DNA of 64,000 nt from Isoetes taiwanensis (taxonomy: Eukaryota; Streptophyta; Lycopodiopsida; Isoetales; Isoetaceae): contig JAJEKV010000849.1 in assembly GCA_021234155.1 (NCBI GenBank), positions 1-64,000 of the forward strand. The letters are read 5' to 3'. Shown piece by piece: positions 35,655 to 47,354 of this stretch. Numbering within the stretch: the first letter of the stretch is position 1; the number at the start of each line of letters is the position of its first letter. The notes below the pieces were generated by a model, which was not told where the DNA came from, made no database searches, and saw only the letters and a program-made list of their open reading frames with translations. The translations under genes and the position numbers were made by a program.

Positions 35655-35800
35655 AAGCTTATGAGGAGAAAGTTTCAACTTGAAGATATGTTGCTTAATA
35701 CGCTTCTTAATGCACATGCCAAATATGGCGTTCTAGAAGAAGCTTGCAAAGTTTGTGATTTATTGTCCATTCTCAATTCAATAGCTTGTATTCACGGAGG
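35655..35800 (+). pseudogene. PPR-repeat protein fragment
   Basis: The plus strand encodes FQLEDMLLNTLLNAHAKYGV followed by LEEACKVCDLLS. This fits a pentatricopeptide repeat (consensus ..V.N.LI..YAKCG..E.A.KVFD.M). Only about one and a half repeats remain before stops. PPR proteins bind organellar RNA and are very numerous in land plants; this is an orphan fragment. Confidence 0.5.
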
Positions 35801-35999
35801 AAATCAAAGAAGGTCTGCGACATCTATCTAATGGGCTGCTTCGCTAACTCTAGGAGACACCAAGAAATGGAGATCGCATCCCCACCTTCCACCCAGACTC
35901 CCATAAAATCCACACCATCTACCTGTCTTCAGGTGTCCCTCCTAAAAGTCCACAACCATAGACAAAAAATATACTACAGTTTTCCCAAATCATGGCCCT

Positions 36000-38528
36000 C
36001 TATCTGCCACTCCCCACATTCCCCAAGGATTGTTCCTCGTCGTTTTTGTTTTATCATTATCATCAGAGTCAAAGTTAGTTGCAACATTGGACTTATTAGA
36101 GCTATGATCCTTGAGCTTCAATTTTGGATGTTCTATCCCATGTCTATCTTTATAGAACTTATTCATCAAACACAACATCTCTGCTGATTATTATTTTCTT
36201 TGTGTCAGGCATGCACACCCTATAACCTTTTGATTCCTCATCATAATCTACCAAGAAACCAATTTATGCTCTATTATCTAGATTGTATCTTGTTTCTTCA
36301 GGAACATGAACATATGTCAAGCAACCATAAGCTTTAAAGAAATCATAGGAGTGAGTTAGCTTACAATTTGACCACAGTTCTTCAGGAATATTACCATTCA
36401 AGTTGCTCAATGGTAACCTATTTTGTATGAAAAATACTGCTTTGACTGCTTCTTCCCAAAGATAATCTGGCAAACCTGCAAACTTAATCATTGACCTTAC
36501 AACATCTAGAACTGTTCAATTTTTCCTTTCCGCAACACCATTTTGTTGAGGTGAATATCTGCATGTAAGTTGTCTTTTTATTCCATGCTTGCAAAAAAAA
36601 ATTTAAATATTCTTGAAAGATATTCTCCACCTCTATCGGATCTGATGCACATTTAAGTCTATGCCCCGTTTGCCTTTCCAACTCACTTACATATAGCTTA
36701 AATGCATCTATAGCTTTATCTTTAGAGGACAATAGATAACATTTTTCCATTCTACTAAAATCGTCAATAAAAGATATATAATATCTTTTACCTGTTCTCC
36801 CTTGTACATTTAATGGTCCGCAAAGATCCGTATGCATAAGATCAAGAGGTCCTTCTGCTCTTTTCATTGATTTGCTAACGAGTAACCTGGTTAATTTGCC
36901 TAAGATACATCCTGGACAAATGAACCTTCCATGTATGTCATCCTCTCCATCAATCAAGCCCTTCTTTATCATATATCTAATATTATTCATATGTGTATGC
37001 ACAAGTCTATTATGCCCAACTGATACTGAAGTAACTGCTAACATATTTATACTTTGCCTCTCTTTATTTGAAAACTGAAAAATATTCCCGACACGTTTTG
37101 CAAAAAACCTTAGCTCATTATTCATAAATACCTTACATCCTTCTTTGTTAAACCGTAGCTCATATCCAAGATCACCTAGTTGACAAACCGATATAAGGTT
37201 TTTATATAAACTAGGAACACACAAGACATTGGAAATATTTTACAGCATGTCTTTTCCGGTTACCTCCTGCAAATGTCCATTTCTTAACTGTACATCACTC
37301 AAATGTTTACTAGAACAAACACTACTCAGAAGGTCAGCAGAGTTCACTACTGATCATTCAGCTCCACTATCAACTATAAATACATCGGTCTCACCATTAG
37401 AAAAACATTCATTAATTTCACGCGTTGATAAGACAAATGGTTTTACCTCTTGATTGACTTGTTCTTTCTCATGATTCGGCTCAGCATCCACCTCTCGAGT
37501 TATATTAACTCTTGATGTTCCTCTTCTTCCCCTTCCCCTTGATGAACTATTTCTTCCCCTTGACATATAACAAACTCTTTCAGCTCTTCCTCTTCCCTTA
37601 TTATAGTTTTTAGGGCTAGAACATCTAGTGGAGATATGCCCCAATCCTCCACAATTGTAACAAGACATTTCCTTTAATTTTGGACAATCAATTTTTAAAT
37701 GTCCCATTTCATGACAATAGTAACATGGCCATATAGTTTTTTCTGAATAATCCCCTTCAATCACATTACCTTTTGTTTTTCCAGTAAATAGTACTTCAGA
37801 ACTCTCTTCTTCCTCATTGACTATCTTCCTTTGCTCAAGTTCCGTTCTTATCAATCTTTCTGCATGATCACGATTTTTTATTGTGCTTTTAATTAAGGTA
37901 GATAATACATCATATCTTGAAAATGCACGTGATATAGCCAACACTTGAAATTCATCACTTAGTCTAGCTCCAGTCGCATCTAGATCGGCAAAAATATTAT
38001 CTATCTTGGCAAAGAAATCTGTGATATTTACACCTTCTATATACTTTAATTTTAATTCCTTATCTAATACATCCAATTGTGACGATGATTTTCTTTCATA
38101 CTTATTAATGAGATATGACCACATTTGTTGAGGATTCATACCACACATTCTTAACAATATACTAGAACCAACTTTGCATGCTATAATTCCTCTAGCTTCT
38201 CTAATTTTATCCTCTAGCTTCTCTAATTTTACTCTCTGAATAAACATGCTTGCCCTAGTACTTTCTGTCTTACCAGTACCATTAGTTGGCTTGCTTTTCC
38301 CTTCACTAATCTTCATTTTTTCCAACTTTGTCAGAATCTCCTTCAAATCCTTTCCTTCTAGAGGTTGAACAATCCTTCTCATTCCATCAATCCATCCTTC
38401 TGCACAATATCCATCAATCCTTCTGCATTCCATACTTCTAGTCTCTTCTCCTTCCATACCTGAAATCCCGAGCCACCGATATAGACTTCTATTGCATTAA
38501 GAAGTGCGGCTCTAAATCTGGTTGCCAT
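36000..38528 (-). pseudogene. Ty1/Copia retrotransposon: gag, protease, integrase
   Basis: It starts at an ATG at 38526-38528 (MATRFRAALLNAIEVYIGGS). Gag continues with a helical UBN2-type core (DVLDKELKLKYIEGVNITDF) and two zinc knuckles, CYYCHEMGHLKIDC and CYNCGGLGHISTRC. Protease begins FIVDSGAE near 37354. Integrase follows: the HHCC zone around HTHMNNI, CPGCILGKLTR, then HTDLCGPLNVQGRTGKRYY and FIDDFSRMEKCYLL; the distal part has AVFFIQNRLPLSNLNG and GCLTYVHVPEET and ends IISRDVVFDE near 36190. Stops and frameshifts occur near 37240, 36560 and 36267. After the RDVVFDE block the RT and RNase H domains are not recognisable, so the element is 3'-truncated. Confidence 0.85.
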
Positions 38529-38537
38529 GATTGTGAC

Positions 38538-38552
38538 CTGCTTGGATACCAA
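38538..38552 (-). promoter_or_regulatory. primer-binding site (initiator tRNA-Met type)
   Basis: The minus-strand sequence TTGGTATCCAAGCAG resembles the Copia primer-binding site TGGTATCAGAGC, complementary to the 3' end of initiator tRNA-Met. It lies immediately inside the LTR end (CCAATCA) and 10 bp before the gag start. Confidence 0.6.
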
Positions 38553-38890
38553 TGATTGGTCTTTTGGTTCTGTAAACAAGAGTGATTCACTGCAAGCAAG
38601 AAATTCTGGCTAGAAAAGCCAGAGCAAATAGCGATTCGCTGCAAGAAAGAAATCCAGCTAGAAAAGCTAGAGCAAGTATTAAACTGCTAGACGTCAGTTT
38701 ACCTCCTGGCCCCTAGCTTACTCAGATACATCACAATAGAATCAGACGATTCAGTACCTTCTGCCACAGTATCTCAGGTCGGGCAGCAACAATTTAGGTT
38801 AGCATAATCGGCTCCTTCTACCACAGTATCTCAGGCGGCAGATTTGGCAGCAACAGATCATAACTATAAACCAGCCAGAGGGCACACCAT
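38553..38890 (-). repeat. Copia 5' LTR (outer end not defined)
   Basis: This sequence lies next to the primer-binding site and ends in CA on the minus strand. It contains two internal tandem duplications: ctggctagaaaagccagagc with cagctagaaaagctagagc, and ccttctRccacagtatctca at about 38756 and 38814. The outer edge is uncertain, as is the TATA box; no second LTR was found. Confidence 0.5.
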
Positions 38891-39087
38891 CCAGATATAG
38901 GATTCGAGAGGAGAAGATGGGGAAGAAGAAAAACAAGAAGTCTAATGTCTTGGATGTCAGTGTCACCGTCATGATTAGTGGCAATGATGTCTGAGATGAC
39001 TTGTATGATAGGGTTTGTGGTTTTTTTGGATGAACAATGTATTGCAAGCATGGTTGCAGTAGAGAGAGGGTTTGAGCTGGACCACCT

Positions 39088-39781
39088 TCACTTGCAATAT
39101 ATATTCCGCTTGTCGGTCACAATGTCAACTGCTAATACAAGGCCATAGTACAACACGAAGTGGCAAGCATGGCCAAGTATGTTCCTATTGTAAAGAACAA
39201 CATAGTGCTTAATTTTCCTGGCTCCATAGAGCACGTATAAATTCTTTCCCCTCTCCAACTGCTCTGGGGTCACCTGTTTCATGTGATTCTTGTAGTGCAA
39301 TTTCCTGGAATCCTTTAGGCAATACCCTAGCATGCCGTCAAAGCAGTGTAGGCATGTGTCCTTGAGTGCCTTGCAAATTATGACGTCACCTGCAAGCATG
39401 TTACAACTCAGTCCAACGCTTGCTTCACCCTCACGTTCATAGTAGCTGGCGTTGTGACCGACAAGGACACATGGCGATGTGACTGACTACGACCATGCCT
39501 GGCATTTTGTTCAGTAATCAAAACAACAGGAGGTTTCTTGGGCCCCCCTTTCTTCTTCTCCTTCCTAATTGATTCATGGCAGGCATCAGCCAGAAGCATA
39601 AGATTATGTTGCATGCTCTCCACATCCAATTCCAACTGCTCAGAGGTGTTTTCAAGGAAGGTACTATTGTGGAAGAAACCGCGACATCAACTGCAATTGG
39701 TACTGTTGCATGGAGCTCCGCAGGGAGCAACAACTGCTTGCTCTCTGGAGGCGCCCTCCTCATAAATTCATGCCCGAGCAT
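39088..39781 (-). other. unrecognised open frames
   Basis: Minus-strand frames 39635-39408 and 39399-39088 could be one frameshifted protein: a helical segment (TSEQLELDVESMQHNLMLLA), a Lys-rich patch, then YKNHMKQVTPEQLERGKNLY. It lies just outside the Copia LTR. I do not recognise it and the reading is uncertain. Confidence 0.3.
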
Positions 39782-41099
39782 GGAAATTGCCTAGCTATCC
39801 TCCTCAACGTCCTAAATTTTGAGAAAATAAGGCCTAAAATATACCTGTATTTGTGTTGCTTTCAGTTGCAAAAGAATTGAAAGGTGGAGGCGCCATCAAC
39901 AAAAGCCGGGGACATCAAGCATAAACATCCTCTTATTAGCAAATTGGCAGCCGAAATTGGAAACAGGCTGTCTTTCGATACCATGTAGCAGACCAAGGAT
40001 GAAAATCGAATGCCCACACGACAAACATACATTCCAACAATCTCAAACTGCCTTCCCCAAATCCAATGGGCTCAAATCCGACGAAAAACAACATTTCGCC
40101 GGACGCCTAGCAAAATGAGGGGTTTGGGGATAGAGTAGTTACATTAACGAGGCTTATTTTGACATGATCGTCTTGTGGAGTTTGTGCATGAACTGAAATC
40201 TGTTTAGCGCTTGGAATTAGTGGAAGCCATACATATAGAGGCGCCATTGCATATGGATCCACATTGATATATAATATACTTTAATAGCTATAACAAGAAT
40301 GGTTATGTTTAAGAAACATTAGATGAAGATGACTGAAATATAGAAGCCTACAACAGAAAATAGTCAATTTGAAATTATTAGATCACTTATATTAAATATG
40401 TTTTTACTTGTTAGATTGTAATGAGTTTCCCTTTTATTATGTTCTAAATATATAACAAGGATATATAAATGGACTAGCATATGCTACGAGGTTCCTCTTA
40501 AAAACAATTAGCATTCATTTTTTAGAAGTTTACGTGCAAGACCAAGCCCCTGCAATTTAATGTGTATATACTCTAGGTCATCTCTTATTTTCTTGGGTAA
40601 ATAGTTGGGTGGAGGTAAGGGGTGGTAGGAACACAAAAAGAAGATGAAACATTTTGGGACTGCCCTTATAGGTTGTTAAGTTACTGTATCATATCTACTT
40701 GTATGAATATATGTATTATAACGTGCATTCCATCTATTTAATTTCTATTTTCGCTTTACATTATTGAAATTTCAACCATTTTTTATCATTTAGAATTTTG
40801 AAATTGCTTTCTTTAATTGTTCCCTAAGAATACTCTAAGAATACTAGTGACTCTAAAAATACTAATGACTGCAAGCACCTGGAGCAAAGGCAAATATTTA
40901 ACGTGTGCAAATTTTTTCCATTATTATTAGCTCACATAGCTAGGCTTTTCATTCATCTCAGCAGGTTTTCTACAATGGTCTAGAGTGGGTAGCTGCACAT
41001 CGCAGGCTACCCAAAAAATGAAAAACATAGGGAATATCCACTTATAACACTTGGACCCCAAATAAAATTGTGTGCTACAGATGTTGGCTAGTGTACCTG
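39782..41099. other. spacer, no gene recognised
   Basis: AT-rich, no long frame, no motif. Confidence 0.4.
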
Positions 41100-41178
41100 C
41101 CGAGAGCTTATCGCTGGGATTAAAAAACTACGCCCTTTCGTGTTTTCGAGGGAAAACGCTAGCGATAAAATCTCGGCA
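41100..41178. repeat. nested inverted repeat (stem-loop)
   Basis: ccgagagcttatcgct at 41100 pairs with agcgataaaatctcgg near 41161 with two mismatches; inside the loop gttttc-gag-ggaaaac forms a second small stem. Confidence 0.65.
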
Positions 41179-41320
41179 AGGGGCTTGGACAACGCAAGAC
41201 TGCTAAACGTTCCCACAAAAAAAAACTCACCCTCCACAGAGAATACCGAAGTCGCACATCACCCCTGGACCTGCACATCACCAACAAAAAAACCAATAGA
41301 GAAAAAACCTCAAAAAGCAA

Positions 41321-41420
41321 AGGGATGATCACGCGTGCCACGCGACAAAAAAATAACATTTACACCTCAAAAAAGCGAGGGGCTAGTCACGCGTGCCACG
41401 CGACAAAAAAATAATATTTA
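41321..41420. repeat. 58-bp tandem duplication with a palindromic core
   Basis: cacgcgtgccacgcgacaaa occurs at 41330 and 41388, each followed by aaaaataaYatttaca. The core CGCGTG-cc-ACGCG is a short palindrome. Confidence 0.8.
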
Positions 41421-41464
41421 CAATAATATACACATTAAGGGAGGGTGGGTGGGAGTCAAAGGGA

Positions 41465-41993
41465 ACTGCTGAGAGAGGAGAAAACACCAATGAGAAGTCG
41501 ATGAAGAACTTGCAAGAAATAGTGATCCCCAAACGAACCAAAGCTCCAGAAAATGCATGCATTCATGGGAGAGATGCATGCTCGCTCATTCGAGAATACC
41601 GATGCAATGGATAAGATCGATGGCATTCTCGAATAAGGGCTTGCATGAAAATAGACAAAAGCTCCCGCCAAAAAGAGAACCTCCTTATCAAAATCAGATC
41701 GAGGTCGAAGGTTGAAGGATAGCCGAAAAAGGAACAAGATTGGGGAAGAACATGTCACAACATGGAAAAAGACACCAAACTGGCAAAACAAGCAAGGAGA
41801 AGCCCCTTCTATGCCTGGTATCAAAGAAAGAGAGTCAAGGGAACTGCTGAGAGAGGAGAAAACACTGATGAGAAGTCGTTGAAGAACCTGCAAGAAATAG
41901 CGATCCCTAAACGAACCAAAGCTCCAGAAAATGCATGCAATGCATGCATGCATGAGAGAAATGCATGCTCATTCGAGAATACCAATCCGATGG
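41465..41993. repeat. direct repeats, ~150 bp units
   Basis: gctgagagaggagaaaacac starts a unit at 41467 and again at 41847; both continue through gaagtcgWtgaagaacYtgc to attcgagaatacc. An inverted third copy lies at about 44310-44550. Frames running through the units (for example 41762-42034) are probably not genes. Confidence 0.75.
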
Positions 41994-44299
41994 CTCGGAT
42001 CGATGGCATTATCTTTGTTAGGTTTATCTATTGATTGCGACAATTGTAGAAGCTCCCAAGGAAAGCACATGTACCAATTAAGTGGAGTGGTATGGCATGA
42101 ACAATGACCATACTTAACAAACGAAAAGCATGCAAACTTTGCAAGCATGTGCTCAAATCAAGCATTCAACAAAGCCAACTCCAGCTACTGCAGAATGAAT
42201 AGCACAACGATGTCCAGCAATGCATAGGTCGACTTAAGACAACAAGGTTATTCTTTTCAAAGTTTTGGTTAAACAAGTGACTAGGCATCGTTGCTGGATA
42301 GCTATTTTGATAATTGCATATTGGTGCACTATCCATACACATAGCATTGTTCATTTGGTTGCAAGTGGTCTCTAAATAGGCAAATCAAAATCTTACATTC
42401 AATATAAGTATCTATCTAACAATACGTTGAAAAAAAGAATTAGAAAATACTATGTTTAGCAAAAACCCAAGCATGCTCACAAAGCCAGAAAATCCCAAAA
42501 TTTACAACAGCTCAAATCCAATGTATTTTGAAGATTGGCTTCTACAACATAACAGGGTATTTGTATCCTTCCTAGTTTTACAAGTTTAACTATTTTCAGG
42601 ATTTAGAAGAATAGAAATGACATAAAGAAAATTTGCATAAAACATGTTCTAGAATGAGGATCTAAGGCATATTCTAATCCTAATTATGAAGAGGTTATTT
42701 ATGACAATAAATCAATTGACTGCAATTACATTGGACTGTTCCAAAGTCACAACCTGTTATGTTTCATCGGGTTTTCAATAGAATGGTAAAAAACCAAATC
42801 AAATAAACTTGTTTTAGAATGCTCACCTTTCACACAGTTCGATCTTCCAAGAGTAAACTCAAGGCTCGTGATATGGATCACACCAATGAACCATACCTTT
42901 TATATCCCTGAAACCTTATTTAAGGCTTCTCAATCAATTCATGGTCTCCCAATCTGTAATCCATCCAGAATTGCTACATAATCCACAATCAAACTGTTAG
43001 CAATGACAAAAGATATCTATTTGAAACAAACATACAATATGAGTTACATAGATAACTCAGATTGGCCAAGCTCTAGTTCACCAAAACCAGAGTTAGGTCA
43101 AGATGCAATAACCAATGTATGATAGTTCACCACCCAACCGGGTCATTCGGTGCTAAGAATTGGCAGAATTATGGCAAGGCCTGACAATCAGTTTCCACTA
43201 GTAGTTCTTCCCTCGAGCTAGGAGTCCTCAATATAAGACACCAAGAGTTAGGATCTAGGATAGTGACAGGCTATTGAATAAGAATAGCAGAAGCTCTAGG
43301 AAAAAGTAATGGCTTTCTTAGGATCAGATTCAAGAGCGAATGAGTAGAGCAGTCTTATTTGACCCCCTATCACTCTTCTGGCTATATCTCTCTTAATCGG
43401 ATGACTCACAGAATGTGCCGCCCCAATTCGGAAACTAGACTCCGAGCCGGTTCCAATGATGTAAGAATCGCCTCAATCGGAGCTCTGGTTGCCGAGATAT
43501 GTGTAACTGAAGTTCAGGCTCTATTTATAGGTCTCTGCTACGACTTTAGCCCTTTTTTATTTAGCTATGCTATTTTAGCTTCATAAATATAGACCATAGG
43601 TTGCCTTCATTGCCTTTCCTTGCCAATAATTTGCCAAACTTAGACACCCACGCTAGTCCACCAAGACTAACTTCCAAGACCACTCCCCCGAGCTACCATA
43701 TCCATATCAGCTCGGCACCTTGGGCATCATGTGATTGATCTGTGGTGAGGCTAATTGAGACAATGTTGAAGAATTTAGAGCATTCCGGTCTCCTGTTATT
43801 GTCAATTCTTCCTCATGCATCATTGAATCCTGCATCAGAATAGAAAAATGAATAATTTTCATTAGACGTCAGACCAAATCAATATAACTCATATTGCACA
43901 AAGTCTCAGATCATAAGACAGAAAAAGAAATCAAGTTCATTCATCTATTTTTCTTTTCCTTCATTTTTTTCCCTTCATTTCACATGGCTAAGCTGAGCAT
44001 CGTATGTATCCATCTGTATCAGGTCAGTTTTAATAATCAACCCAAAATATCGTAATAGAAAATGACATAAATCTGGCATATTTTGTGTCCTGCAACAGTT
44101 TTCAAAAGCAGACTACTTCAATCCAACCCATTCCCTTGCTCTGCTCGTCACTGTCAGAATGAGACGCCCCATCCATCTACTAACTCTGGAAAAAAACATC
44201 TGCTGTAAAAAAAAAAAACTTTATACATGCCTTTAATTTGCACTATGTCAGAAATTCCTCTAAACTAGACTCCACCATAGCTTTCTCTAGACACCAATC
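41994..44299. other. spacer; possible LTR-like segment near 43.35-43.56 kb
   Basis: No gene is recognised. Around 43518 the plus strand has ctctatttataggtctctgc, a TATA-like box after a GC-richer segment, as in plant Gypsy LTRs. LTR borders and a partner copy were not found. Confidence 0.3.
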
Positions 44300-44309
44300 A
44301 TTTGCTTTC

Positions 44310-44560
44310 TCTGCTAGCAATCTCTTGCATGTATTGCATGCATTTTCTGTGGCTCTGGTTCATTTGGGATCGTTATTTCTTGTAGCTTTTTCATCGACTT
44401 CTCATCAATTTTCTCCTCTCTGGCGGTTCCTTGGCTCTTATTTTTTTTATACCCGGGGGGAGGGCTTCTCCACCTTGGTTTTGCCGGTTTAGCGTCTTTT
44501 TCCATATTGGGACATGTTCTTCCTCGATCTTGTCCTTTTTCCATCCTTCAGATAGCCGAC
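44310..44560 (-). repeat. inverted copy of the 41.5-42.0 kb repeat
   Basis: On the minus strand it carries the same string of phrases as 41740-41950 (gaagaacatgtc, catggaaaaagac, gagaagtcgatgaa, aaatgcatgc). It ends where the foldback repeat at 44573 begins. Confidence 0.65.
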
Positions 44561-44572
44561 CCTCGGTCACCC

Positions 44573-44795
44573 AGGTGTGAATATGCACCCAAAACAAAGG
44601 GGGTTTAAGGGGGATTTTAATTTAAATGTGTTGGACCCAATGGTTGTGTTAATTAATGTCAATAGTAGTTATGTGTTGGTTGTTAATGTTAATGATTGTT
44701 ATGTGTTGGGGGATTTAATTTTTATATGTTGGATGTTAATGGTTTGTGTTGCAAAAAAAATTTTTTGGCCCGGGGCCCGTAAAGGAATCCCAAAC
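44573..44795 (+). mobile_element. foldback/MITE-like repeat, copy 3 (right arm only)
   Basis: It starts gtgtgaatatgcacccaaaa and runs through gggggattttaatttaaatg, matching 19909-20035. It ends near a GC palindrome-like ggcccggggcccg. An internal duplication of ttatgtgttgg follows. The left arm is absent. Confidence 0.65.
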
Positions 44796-45190
44796 AAAAA
44801 TTTAGAATTCAAAACCCGGAAAAAAACTAGAATTCATTTGAGGCTTTCATCACACAGCTTTTTGAATTTGATCACAATAAAACAAATAGAACATAAGTAA
44901 AGTTACCATAAAGATGGAAGCAGATTGATCCCATTATTACGAAAGTCATAAAGTTTAACACCCATACACAAACATTTTTCAACTGGAATTTAACAGCAGC
45001 CTTTGGCCTCCATGGATTCTTGTGGTGAGAAACCAAAGTGGAAAACTTTTCTGCTTGTTAGCACAAGGATCTAGAAGCCTTGGAATTTGCTTAATAACTG
45101 CCTCAAAATCTAAAAATGCATGGTAATTTTTTGCAAGCTTCATTCGGAATGAGCCATAAAACAATCTTATATTATAATGTTATTGTGTAA
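44796..45190. other. spacer, no gene recognised
   Basis: No motif found; it may already lie inside the Helitron whose 3' end is at 48457. Confidence 0.3.
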
Positions 45191-45602
45191 GTGTTGGACC
45201 CAGCCCTAATTTGGATGGCCCAGATTTGATTCAAGTCAATGGAGGAGATGATGCCACGTCAGAGATTAGGTAGATCTTCGGTAGCTCAAAGATTAGGGTA
45301 GATCTTCGGCAGCATCTTGGGTCTACCGGAACTGCTTCGAAACTTAAAGGTAGGATCTATCCAAAACGGCCCTCCTTGGTCTGACTTCGGCAAAAGCCAT
45401 TTCTAGCATGCGATCGTTGAGTCTGTTTTGAGCATGCATCTTCCATTTCGGCCTTGGCTTACTCGACTATATGAAGCCTGCAATGAGCAGGTATGCACCT
45501 TCATGCAAAAGATCGAACAGAATAGGGCTTTCAGAGATTGGCTGCAAGGTTTAGTTTAGCATGTTTTGATATTAATTTGGGTTCTTACATTCTGTAAAAC
45601 AT
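45191..45602 (+). repeat. possible solo LTR
   Basis: The segment starts tgttggacccagcc and ends tctgtaaaaca (TG...CA), about 412 bp. A TATA-like gactatatgaagcc lies near 45469, and a short tandem phrase (gattagggtagatcttcgg with a shorter partner) lies inside. No target-site duplication is obvious, so this remains tentative. Confidence 0.3.
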
Positions 45603-45950
45603 GGCTTAGGATCCAAATTTGTTGCTCCACCAGGGGCTTGGGCGAGAATGTTATTTCGGCGGAGGAAGAGATCATCCGGTTATAAGCTTGCATGGGGAAT
45701 TTGAATGAAACAATGTAAGATTTGGGTGCTTAGTCTTATATTTACTTATAAATTTTGAGTTCTCAATAATCAGCATGATACGTGAAACAGGTTGATTTCA
45801 AGTTCAGTTTTATTTTTGAAGGCAGATGAAATTATTTACAAAAGGCAGCAGTAGGATGACATTGTTTCTCCAGTATTTTAATGTGCGCACAGCATTTAGT
45901 CATGCAAAATTTTGACCTGGACGGGGAAGTGGATTGAAAGTTAATTGCAG

Positions 45951-46444
45951 ATGTCTTTGCTCTTGGGAAGTGCAGCTATGGAGACCTCCAGGGATTGAAC
46001 AAGAAGGGAACTCCGGAGAACTTTGAAGCTTATAGAAAGTTATGGAATGGAGGAGTTATGACATCCCAACCCATATATGCAGAACGAGCTATTTTACACT
46101 TCAAGGGCAAGGTATATAACAAATGATCGAAACCTTTAATGTATAACAAAATAAAAGGATATTGCAACAGACATCAAAGCTTTGAGAAAAGAGGAATATT
46201 ATGCTCTGCGCAGAAGTTGTTTCTCAATTTCAAATTTGCAAGGTTTGAGAAAAGAGGAATATTATGCTCTGCGCAGAAGTTGTTTCTCAATTTCAAATTT
46301 GCAAGGTTTCTATATTGATTCAGAACAAATTTTAATGTAACACTGCAGGTCGTCCCAGAGCTTACTATTGGCAAAAACATTATGATTGCAGCAAATGGCC
46401 ACTCCTTACGAGCAGTCACCATCTACCTTGATAGGCTGACATAA
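45951..46444 (+). pseudogene. two captured exons of an unidentified conserved gene
   Basis: Exon 45951-46111 (after ttaattgcag, before gtatat) encodes FALGKCSYGDLQGLNKKGTP, then YRKLWNGGVMTSQPIYAERA and ILHFKGK. Exon 46349-46444 (after cactgcag) continues in phase as VVPELTIGKNIMIAANGHSL and ends RAVTIYLDRLT-stop. The phase match and clean splice signals mean this was a real gene. No start or further upstream exon is visible. I cannot name the family. It lies upstream of a Helitron 3' end in the same orientation as the phospholipase D piece, so capture is likely. Confidence 0.6.
46181..46306. repeat. perfect 63-bp tandem duplication
   Basis: tttgagaaaagaggaatatt begins at 46181 and again at 46244; the two units appear identical. 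They lie in the intron of the captured two-exon piece, so the duplication is recent. Confidence 0.9.
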
Positions 46445-46742
46445 AGGAGGTATAAATATTTTCTTGGTTGTTAGCTCAAGGTTCTGATTTAATTCAAATT
46501 GAAAAGGCACTTCGTTGAAACGCTGAGTTTTCCTTCTTCTTTTAGGAGAACAGCCTGAGAAGGATTAGGAGGCAGGCCCTGCTCCTTTCTTTCCTGTCTA
46601 TGAATTTTCCTCCCGGTCTTTCTAGAGAGCTGGGATCGCTGAATTCAGCTACTTTTCTCTTCTTCTACATAACCATCTTTGCTGTTATGGGTTTGAAGAA
46701 GCAACCTTGCTTCAGTTTACTGCCAATCTCAATGCATGCAGC

Positions 46743-46814
46743 ACCATAGACATTCAGAGTATTGCATGGGCTTTCGGTACCATAGACATTCAGAGTATTG
46801 CATGGGCTTTCGGT
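46743..46814. repeat. perfect 36-bp tandem duplication
   Basis: accatagacattcagagtat begins at 46743 and 46779. The unit length is a multiple of three. Confidence 0.9.
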
Positions 46815-46985
46815 GGCTATGCACATGAAAACACAAGGCAGATCATTGCAGGGCAGAATATTGAAGCAACATCAAGTTAGCATGACAATGAGTTAGGAAT
46901 TATCACAGCTTATTCCCCATGATGTGGTGGTACTAAAGTTGAATAAAGCACACTTCCAGTTCTGTTTTGGGCCAGGTCATCTATA

Positions 46986-47354
46986 GTGTCAGAGTGCCCA
47001 TATTTAATGGAAGCCAGCAATAACACACAAAGAAGCAAAGGCGCCATCCATTTGATTCCCATAAAATTAGCTCTTAAGATCACTTCCAAAATTAGGAATG
47101 GACATTCTGTCTATGTTGTCTTCCCATGTGGCCAGAAGATGTCCCAGATAGACAATTGGTTCGGAAGATTCTTGACGGGAAGACAAAGGCAGATGATGTA
47201 TTCAATGATGTATTCAATAATCACCGACACTTTACAAAACGTAGGTCTGTTTGATAAGTGCTATTCCAAAGACTATTTGAACCTATATTGTCTTGGGAAT
47301 CATATTGTCTTGGGGATCGAGAGGCTGAGGATCCAATTGAACCAAATCCAGTAA
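46986..47354 (+). pseudogene. phospholipase D fragment
   Basis: The frame contains HLIPIKLALKITSKIRNGHS, then VYVVFP, then QMMYSMMYSIITDTLQNVGL and SKDYLNLYCLGNHIV. This corresponds to the segment of plant phospholipase D between the two HKD boxes (LIPMELALKI, VYVVIPMWPEG, ..MMYE.I...L, DYLNFYCLGNRE). The MWPEG block has changed to CGQKM, and neither catalytic HKD box is present. Phospholipase D cleaves phosphatidylcholine to phosphatidic acid at membranes; this piece cannot. It probably sits inside the Helitron ending at 48457. Confidence 0.8.

Noticed and set aside
41456-42034. Frames of up to 165 codons across the 41.5-42.0 kb repeats
   Set aside because: They follow the repeat units on both strands and are not conserved between copies.
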